From positions 1 through 10,564 of the forward strand of contig JBBDYH010000173.1 in assembly GCA_040901795.1 (NCBI GenBank): 10,564 nt of DNA, given 5' to 3'. Below, piece by piece: positions 6,086 through 10,564 of this stretch (positions are counted from its first letter, which is position 1; each line of letters opens with the position of its first letter). The notes under the pieces are model-generated. The model saw nothing but the letters and a program-made list of their open reading frames with translations, was not told where the DNA came from and ran no database searches. Source of the DNA: JBBDYH01 sp040901795 (GTDB lineage Bacteria > Planctomycetota > Planctomycetia > Pirellulales > JALHPA01). The translations under genes were made by a program, and so were the position numbers.

Positions 6086-6522
6086 GGCGATCCTCCTGAC
6101 GAAGACGTTGTCGAGCTTGAGGACGACGAGCTGTTCGACGTGGACGTGGCCGCATCCGGCGATTTGATCCAGCGGACGAGCGAACATGCCACGCGGTTCG
6201 TTTCGGTCAACGAATTCCGCTCCACCGTGACGCGGACTGCCAATAACTCGGGCGAGGTAGTCTGGGAGACTTCGATGCTGTAGACCCACTCACCGGTATA
6301 ATCGTCCTCGACAGCGATGCCGGCAACGGGGTCGGGCGCTTGAATGCCGGCCACGAGCTGAGCGACCTTCGCTTCAGCGATCAGCGTCGCTCGGCTCAGG
6401 TCATGAGCGCGTCGGGCGCTGATCAGTCCTCCGCGCACGAGCTCTCCCAGCACGGTCATGGCGCCCACCAGGATCGCCAGTGCGAGGATGACTTCAAACA
6501 AGGTGAACGCGGACCGGCGCAT
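6082..6522 (-). CDS. gspI: Minor pseudopilin GspI with serine-rich tail and Ala at -1
   Basis: GspI is a minor pseudopilin that with GspJ and GspK forms the pseudopilus tip complex. The 146-residue product opens MRRSA then FTLFEVILALAILVGAMTVL, with Phe at +1 and Glu at +5. The residue at -1 is Ala (codon 6508-6510), not the nearly invariant Gly. The head domain spans about 30-120 (EAKVAQLVAGIQAP, then the EWVYSIEV strand), typical of GspI. Residues about 121-146 are a Ser/Thr/Gly tail containing seven consecutive serines, outside the family core. No SD sequence lies before the ATG, only the heptamer array. The gene ends in an ATGA overlap with gspJ, as expected for translationally coupled partners. 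Confidence 0.92.
   Translation of the reverse strand: MRRSAFTLFEVILALAILVGAMTVLGELVRGGLISARRAHDLSRATLIAEAKVAQLVAGIQAPDPVAGIAVEDDYTGEWVYSIEVSQTTSPELLAVRVTVERNSLTETNRVACSLVRWIKSPDAATSTSNSSSSSSSTTSSSGGSP
6091..6097 (-). promoter_or_regulatory. Shine-Dalgarno site fixing the gspJ start
   Basis: The minus strand reads AGGAGGA followed by TCGCC and ATG. It lies within the end of gspI and sets the gspJ start at 6085 rather than at an in-frame ATG 204 bases upstream. Confidence 0.88.
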
Positions 6523-6530
6523 TTGATCTT

Positions 6531-6565
6531 CTGCCTACTGCCTACTGCTTTCTGCCTACTGCCTA
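6531..6565. repeat. Five tandem heptamers between gspH and gspI
   Basis: Read on the plus strand, 6531-6565 is CTGCCTA, CTGCCTA, CTGCTTT, CTGCCTA, CTGCCTA: five uninterrupted 7-nt units with one variant unit in the centre. The array takes up 35 of the 53 bases between the gspH stop and the gspI start. The transcribed strand would read TAGGCAG units just upstream of gspI. Such an array can change copy number by slippage. Nothing resembling a promoter or terminator is seen in the flanks. Confidence 0.92.
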
Positions 6566-6575
6566 TCTCAGCTTG

Positions 6576-7148
6576 CTACTCCACCAATTCCTCCGCCGAA
6601 ACGAGGTCTCCAACCCGCGGCACCCCGGTCAGCCCCCGCAGGAACACCTTCACAAAGCGATCGTGCTTGTTGGCCAACATCACCTGGGCGGTCGACGTCG
6701 TCCCATCCGGATAGAAAAAGATCTGCGGCGCGGCTTCTGCGCCCCCCTCGTCCACCGCGGAGGCCCGCGCATCGGCCAGCTTCTCGGCCGCGTAGAACAC
6801 AATTCCGGTGGGCAACTGGCCGGTGCGTTGACCCACCGTGCCAGTTGCAGCAGCTTCGGTCTGCTCCGCGCCGGTTTCCCACGGCCCAACGACAAACTGG
6901 TTGCTGGCGTACTCGAATTGGAACACGTGCGTCTGTCCCGTGGACATCGCCTGCACGCGCGCCTTGGCCCAGGCGGTCCGCAGCGTATCGCCCCCTTTGC
7001 GTAATCGCTCGACCTCGAACGACTTCTGGAAAATCGGCGCGGCGATCGCCCCCACCGCCACGAGGATCGCCATCACGAGCAGTATCTCGAAGAGCGTGTA
7101 GCCGCGCCGTGGGTCAGCGCGTGCGATTTTGCGGAAGCCTGATTGCAT
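6576..7148 (-). CDS. gspH: Minor pseudopilin GspH-like
   Basis: This 190-residue prepilin-like protein has a 16-residue basic leader (ending DPRRG) followed by YTLFEILLVMAILVAVGAI. It carries Gly at -1, Tyr at +1 and Glu at +5, so prepilin peptidase should process it. The position between gspG and gspI and the length fit GspH, a minor pseudopilin at the tip-proximal part of the pseudopilus. The soluble part (about 45-190) shows the GspH/FimT-like layout: LRTAWAKARVQAMSTGQTHVFQF after the helix, then predicted beta strands such as PQIFFYPDGTTSTAQVML. It begins only two bases after gspG with no strong SD sequence (TAGGT just upstream), suggesting re-initiation. A FimT/FimU-type type IV pilus pilin is the alternative, but context favours GspH. 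Confidence 0.88.
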   Translation of the reverse strand: MQSGFRKIARADPRRGYTLFEILLVMAILVAVGAIAAPIFQKSFEVERLRKGGDTLRTAWAKARVQAMSTGQTHVFQFEYASNQFVVGPWETGAEQTEAAATGTVGQRTGQLPTGIVFYAAEKLADARASAVDEGGAEAAPQIFFYPDGTTSTAQVMLANKHDRFVKVFLRGLTGVPRVGDLVSAEELVE

Positions 7149-7150
7149 AC

Positions 7151-7588
7151 CTATTCGATCGCCGGCCAGTTGCCAATGTCGTCCTCAGTGCCGCTCTGGC
7201 CGTCCGGTCCCCAGGACCAGACGTCCGGCTTGCCCAAATGCGCGTTTTGTTGACCGGGATAAAGGTACTCGTATTGATTCCCCCAGGGGTCCGCCGGCAG
7301 GTCCTCGATGTGAGGTCCGGACCATTTAGTCGGTTTGAGATCAGCCGGCTGCTGGTTGAGGTCGATAAGCTGCATGGGGTACATTCCGACGATCGCGTTG
7401 TACCGCTCCGAAGCCTGGTCAATACTCTCGACCTGGATTTGTGCCGCCCTGCGCTCGGCGGTGCGCTGCGCGCCGGAAAAAATGCCGACGGCCGTGGCGC
7501 CGAGGATCACCAGGATCGCCAGCACGATCAACACTTCCATCAGCGTAAAGCCGCGGCGCTCGCGGCGCCGATTCCGAAAAAGAGCCAT
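7151..7588 (-). CDS. gspG: Major pseudopilin GspG
   Basis: GspG is the major subunit that polymerises into the periplasmic pseudopilus. The 145-residue prepilin has a 13-residue basic leader ending RERRG, then FTLMEVLIVLAILVILG, which is the class III signal with Gly at -1, Phe at +1 and Glu at +5. This predicts a mature protein of 132 residues. Two family signatures follow: DLPADPWGNQYEYLYPGQ (96-113) and the C-terminal calcium-loop pattern DVWSWGPDGQSGTEDDIGNW (122-141). The latter matches the site where Ca2+ stabilises GspG in characterised systems. The start is fixed by AGGAG with a 7-nt spacer. The TAG stop is two bases before the gspH ATG, suggesting coupled translation. PilA-like pilins lack the C-terminal calcium loop, so the GspG call is firm. 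Confidence 0.97.
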   Translation of the reverse strand: MALFRNRRRERRGFTLMEVLIVLAILVILGATAVGIFSGAQRTAERRAAQIQVESIDQASERYNAIVGMYPMQLIDLNQQPADLKPTKWSGPHIEDLPADPWGNQYEYLYPGQQNAHLGKPDVWSWGPDGQSGTEDDIGNWPAIE

Positions 7589-7652
7589 GTTTAATCTCCT
7601 GAGCTTTGATTTACGTATCTAAGATTCGCCGTGATCTGATTCCTGTCCTTTG
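7589..7652 (-). promoter_or_regulatory. gspF-gspG gap with the gspG ribosome binding site
   Basis: The gap is 64 nt and contains an AGGAG at 7600-7596 on the minus strand, seven bases before the gspG ATG. It supports the gspG start at 7588. I see no hairpin terminator and no convincing promoter here, so gspG is probably read through from gspF. Major pseudopilin genes often need extra output, so a promoter cannot be excluded. Confidence 0.7.
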
Positions 7653-8858
7653 CTACACCGTCGTCGCCATCTTCAGCACCGGCGTCAAGAGCGCGATCAC
7701 CACCACCAGGATCACGCCGGCCAACACCAACAGCATGATCGGCTCGAGCAATCGGACCATCAGGTCCAACTGCCGCCACGTCCGCCGCTCCAAACCGTCG
7801 GATATCTCATTTAACACCGTATCGAGCGTGTTGGATTCTTCGGCCACCGCAATCATTTCGGTCACGGTGACTGGGAAATGCCCCGATGCCTTCAACGGCC
7901 CGGCCAGTGATTGACCCTCGGTGACGTTCTCCGCCGCCTCGCGGATGGCCAAGGCCAATACGCGGTTGCCGGCCGCCGAGGCGCTGATCTCCAGCGACCG
8001 CAGGATCGGCACGCCGTTGTGCAATAACGTCCCCAATACGCGGCAAAACCGGGCCACGGCCAGACTGAGGAAAATCCGCCCCACCACCGGCACGCGAAGC
8101 TGCCAACGGTCGCGCGCCAGCTTGCCTTCCTCGGTTTGCAGCTTGCCCTTCAGCCAGATAAACGCCGCAATCAAACCGGCCAGCGGGATCCAACCGTATG
8201 CGGCCATCGCGTGACTGGTTGCCAACAGCCCCTCGGTCAGGGCCGGCAATTCGCCACGCTCGCGAAGCCGCGCGAACAGATCTTCGAACTTTGGCACGAA
8301 GAACACAATCAGCACCACCACCACCACAAAGCCGGTCACGCCGAGAAAGATCGGGTACGCCAAAGCTCCAGCCGTGCGCCCTTTCAGATCGGCCTGCTGC
8401 TCGGTGAATTCCGCCACGCGGAGCAAGGCATCTTCGAGAAAGCCGCCTTCGCCGCCGGCACGGACCATGCTGACCGCCATCTCGCCGAAAGCGCGCGGGT
8501 GTCGCGCCATCGCTTCGGCCAAGGTTGCGCCTTCTTCCACGTCGGAATGGACTTGCGACAGGACTTCCTTCAGCCCCGCATGCGACGACTGCTGACGCAA
8601 CACGTCGATCGATCGCAACAGGGGCACGCCGCTTCTCAACAGGCCGGCGAGCTGCGAATAGGCCGTGGCCATGAGCTGGCCCTTGACTCGTCTCGAGCTG
8701 CGGCGTTGCGCCGCCTCTGCGGCACGCGTATCAACCGACAGCGGGAACAGCGACCGGCCCGCAAGCTGCGCGAGCACCTCGCGCTGATTCGCTGCGCTCA
8801 CGATGCCGGTCACCTTCTGGCCGGCGGCGTCTCGGGCTGTATAGGCAAAGTCTGGCAT
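7653..8858 (-). CDS. gspF: T2SS inner-membrane platform protein GspF
   Basis: GspF is the polytopic core of the inner-membrane platform that contacts GspE and GspL. The 401-residue product has the family's normal length and starts MPDFAYTARDAAGQKVTG, the usual GspF/PilC opening. Two T2SSF repeats are visible, at about residues 60-190 and 265-395, each opening with a matching pattern (YSQLAGLLRSGVPLLRSIDV and FCRVLGTLLHNGVPILRSLE). Membrane segments lie near 168-189 (YPIFLGVTGFVVVVVLIVFF), 218-237 and 371-393. The ATG at 8858 is preferred over a TTG two codons upstream because it gives the family N-terminus. No Shine-Dalgarno sequence precedes it, only the heptamer repeats. It lies between gspE and gspG as in canonical gsp operons. 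Confidence 0.95.
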   Translation of the reverse strand: MPDFAYTARDAAGQKVTGIVSAANQREVLAQLAGRSLFPLSVDTRAAEAAQRRSSRRVKGQLMATAYSQLAGLLRSGVPLLRSIDVLRQQSSHAGLKEVLSQVHSDVEEGATLAEAMARHPRAFGEMAVSMVRAGGEGGFLEDALLRVAEFTEQQADLKGRTAGALAYPIFLGVTGFVVVVVLIVFFVPKFEDLFARLRERGELPALTEGLLATSHAMAAYGWIPLAGLIAAFIWLKGKLQTEEGKLARDRWQLRVPVVGRIFLSLAVARFCRVLGTLLHNGVPILRSLEISASAAGNRVLALAIREAAENVTEGQSLAGPLKASGHFPVTVTEMIAVAEESNTLDTVLNEISDGLERRTWRQLDLMVRLLEPIMLLVLAGVILVVVIALLTPVLKMATTV

Positions 8859-8866
8859 AAACAAGT

Positions 8867-8941
8867 GCGGAGTTCGGAGTTCGGAGTGCGGAGTTTCAGA
8901 GCGTGCAACGGCATTAACTCCGCATTCCGCACTCCGAACTC
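8867..8941. repeat. Heptamer repeats in inverted orientation between gspE and gspF
   Basis: Four tandem heptamers (GCGGAGT, TCGGAGT, TCGGAGT, GCGGAGT) occupy 8867-8894. Complementary heptamers (ACTCCGC, ATTCCGC, ACTCCGA, ACTC) occupy 8917-8941. The arms contain a perfect 16-nt inverted repeat, 8877-8892 with 8926-8941, separated by 33 nt. A second 8-nt pairing (8888-8895 with 8916-8923) is also possible. The array fills essentially all the space between the gspE stop and the gspF start. In RNA it would form a long hairpin, but no U-run follows it, so it does not look like an intrinsic terminator. Heptamer tandem repeats of this general style are known from cyanobacteria (STRR sequences); relationship to those is not claimed. 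Confidence 0.9.
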
Positions 8942-8942
8942 A

Positions 8943-10564
8943 TCACTTCACCAGGTCTCCCTTGGTCACGCGCAGGACCTCCTCCACGGTGGTCCTGCCA
9001 TTTAATACTTTAATCCAACCGTCCTGCCGCAGGGTGAGCATTCCCTCTTCTTGGGCCGCCTGCTTTACGGCCCAGGTGCCGGCGCGGTCGTGGCAAAGCT
9101 GCCGGACGCGGTTGGTGGTGACCAAAAGTTCGTAGATGCCCAGCCGCCCAGAATAGCCCAATTGGCGGCAGGCACGGCAGCCGGCGTGCTTGTACAGCGG
9201 CGTGTCCCGTTGCCGGAACTCGTCGAAGGGGAAGTCGCTGGGCAAATCTTCGCGCTTCGGCTGATATGGCTTGCGGCACTGCTGGCACAGCGTCCGCACC
9301 AAGCGCTGGGCCATCACGCCCTCGACAGTGCTGGCCACCAGAAACGGCTCTACGCCCATGTCGATCAGCCGCGTGAAGGCGGTCGCCGAGTCGTTAGTGT
9401 GCAACGTGCTGAACACCAGGTGACCGGTCAACGACGCCTGAATGGCGTTCTCCGCCGTTTCCAGGTCGCGAACTTCGCCGATCAGCACGATGTCCGGGTC
9501 ATGGCGGAGGATGCTCCGCAGCGATGCGGCAAACGTCAGCCCGATCTTCGGATGGACTTGAATCTGGTTGATTCCCGGCAACTGGTATTCGACCGGGTCC
9601 TCGGTGGTGATGATCTTGGTCGTGTCGTCGCGGATCTCGACCAGGGCGCTGTAAAGCGTGGTCGTTTTGCCGGAGCCTGTCGGACCCGTGACCAGGACAA
9701 TCCCGTGGGGAAGTTGAATCAGCTCGTGAAACGTCTTATACAGCTCCGGCTCCATGCCGAGGCTCTGCAGGTCGAACTTCATCCGCCCCTTGTCCAAGAG
9801 ACGCATGACCACGCCTTCGCCATGAATCATCGGGATGACCGACACGCGGACATCCACCTCGCGCCCGGCCACCTTAAGCTGGATCCGGCCGTCCTGCGGC
9901 AACCGCTTTTCCGCGATATTGAGCCGAGCCATGATCTTCAAGCGGCTGATGATCGCTGACTGAAATCGCGAAATCTCCGGCGGCACCGGCTGCGGGTGGA
10001 GAATGCCGTCGATGCGGTAGCGGATCACCAGACCCGCCTGCTGCGATTCGACATGCACGTCGCTGGCACGCGACTCGAGGGCTTCGAGCAAGATTTCGTT
10101 GACGAGTCGAACGACGGAGGCCTCTTGGGCCATCTCCGACAGCTCGGAACCGTCGGACTCGATCTCGTCGAGAAGTTGCACGCGCTCGTCGGCCGATGCC
10201 AATAGGCCTTCCACCGTCTCGCTGCCGACACCGAGCCGCGCCCGGATCAGCTTGCTGATTTCTTCGCGGCTGGCCAGGACCGGAATCACCGAAAGACCCG
10301 TCGCCGCGGACAGCTCATCGAGTGGATATAAGTCGAACGGATCGCTCGTGGCGACGATCAACGTGCCGTTTTCACGCCGTACAGGCAATAGCGAATGCCG
10401 GTGCAACAATCGGTGCGGAAAAAGCCGCAAGAGCGTGTCGTCGATCTTCGTTTCGGCCAAATCGATGACGTCCAGACCCATCTCATCGCCGATCGCGCGC
10501 AGCGCCTGTTCTTCGCTGATCAGGCCCATTTCGACCGCGATCTGGTCCAACCGCGTGCCGTTGT
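8943..10564 (-). CDS. gspE: T2SS / type IV pilus assembly ATPase GspE (5' end cut by window)
   Basis: GspE is the cytoplasmic hexameric ATPase that powers pseudopilus assembly, docking on GspL and GspF. Numbering starts at the codon at 10550. Residues 1-110 resemble an MshEN-type N-terminal domain (MGLISEEQALRAIGDEMGL). The ATPase core has a Walker A GPTGSGKT (289-296), an Asp box TTEDPVEY (315-322), a Walker B ending IGE (357-359) and a His box with TGHLVFSTLHTND (375-387). A tetracysteine zinc site is C422-x2-C425 and C458-x2-C461. All key residues are present, so it should be active. The frame stays open to the right edge (codons for N-G-T-R lie upstream of 10550), so the TTG at 10550 is not taken as the start and a short N-terminal piece is missing. 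The TGA stop (8943-8945) directly abuts the repeat array before gspF. PilB/PilT-family paralogues are the alternative, but the gene order and tetracysteine favour GspE. Confidence 0.96.
   Translation of the reverse strand, partial: NGTRLDQIAVEMGLISEEQALRAIGDEMGLDVIDLAETKIDDTLLRLFPHRLLHRHSLLPVRRENGTLIVATSDPFDLYPLDELSAATGLSVIPVLASREEISKLIRARLGVGSETVEGLLASADERVQLLDEIESDGSELSEMAQEASVVRLVNEILLEALESRASDVHVESQQAGLVIRYRIDGILHPQPVPPEISRFQSAIISRLKIMARLNIAEKRLPQDGRIQLKVAGREVDVRVSVIPMIHGEGVVMRLLDKGRMKFDLQSLGMEPELYKTFHELIQLPHGIVLVTGPTGSGKTTTLYSALVEIRDDTTKIITTEDPVEYQLPGINQIQVHPKIGLTFAASLRSILRHDPDIVLIGEVRDLETAENAIQASLTGHLVFSTLHTNDSATAFTRLIDMGVEPFLVASTVEGVMAQRLVRTLCQQCRKPYQPKREDLPSDFPFDEFRQRDTPLYKHAGCRACRQLGYSGRLGIYELLVTTNRVRQLCHDRAGTWAVKQAAQEEGMLTLRQDGWIKVLNGRTTVEEVLRVTKGDLVK

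Noticed and set aside
5090..6283. A 397-residue open frame on the plus strand
   Set aside because: It lies wholly opposite gspJ/gspI, has an Arg/Ala/His-rich composition with no domain pattern, and is a GC-rich shadow of well-identified genes.
6086..6289. Upstream start for gspJ at 6289, adding 68 residues
   Set aside because: The added residues are antisense-like shadow of gspI in another frame and would bury the prepilin signal. The ATG at 6085 has an AGGAGG site, an ATGA overlap and gives a proper short leader.
8859..8864. TTG start for gspF at 8864
   Set aside because: The ATG two codons later gives the standard MPDFAYTARD family start; neither has an SD sequence.
9051..9959. A 302-residue open frame on the plus strand
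   Set aside because: It is antisense to the ATPase core of gspE, which carries every expected motif in its own frame.

Overview
The window is one dense run of nine same-strand (minus) genes for a type II secretion system (T2SS) / type IV pilus-like machine. They follow the canonical order gspE-F-G-H-I-J-K-L and end in a gspM-like gene. On the minus strand transcription runs from the right edge (gspE, cut by the window) to the left (gspM-like gene, stop at 96-98). No plus-strand gene is credible: the long plus-strand frames are shadows of GC-rich codons. The source is probably a planctomycete, possibly of the Pirellulales. This is inferred from moderately high GC, the style of the T2SS proteins (PilM/GspL-like and PilO/GspM-like proteins, an enlarged GspK), and the many small hairpin repeats of the GTTCCCAGGC-nnn-GCCTGGGAAC kind. 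I could not test the assignment.

Layout, in transcription order: gspE ATPase (10564-8943, 5' end missing); a gap with heptamer repeats in inverted orientation (8867-8941); gspF platform protein (8858-7653); gspG major pseudopilin (7588-7151); gspH (7148-6576); a gap of five tandem heptamers (6531-6565); gspI (6522-6082); gspJ (6085-4985); gspK (4988-2949); a 175-nt gap packed with hairpin repeats (2814-2941); gspL (2773-1019); a gspM-like gene (1013-96) whose C-terminus looks like a GspC/PilP domain. The I/J and J/K junctions are ATGA overlaps with strong Shine-Dalgarno (SD) sequences.

How they work together: GspE hydrolyses ATP on the cytoplasmic face. GspL couples it to the membrane, and GspF is the polytopic core. 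GspG polymerises into the pseudopilus, which GspH/I/J/K prime and cap. The GspM-like protein links GspL to the periplasm and, through its extra domain, perhaps to the secretin. The secretin (GspD), prepilin peptidase (GspO) and a separate GspC are not in the window.

The most unusual points are: (1) eight small palindromes lying inside the 5' coding end of gspK, between its coupled start codon and its prepilin signal, giving a 92-residue leader; (2) a GspM/PilO plus GspC/PilP fusion; (3) Ala in place of Gly at the prepilin cleavage site of GspI; (4) an EF-hand loop in GspK; (5) low-complexity Ser/Gly/Thr/Pro inserts and tails on GspI, J, K and L; (6) repeat-filled gaps in front of the three genes (gspF, gspI, gspL) that show no SD sequence.
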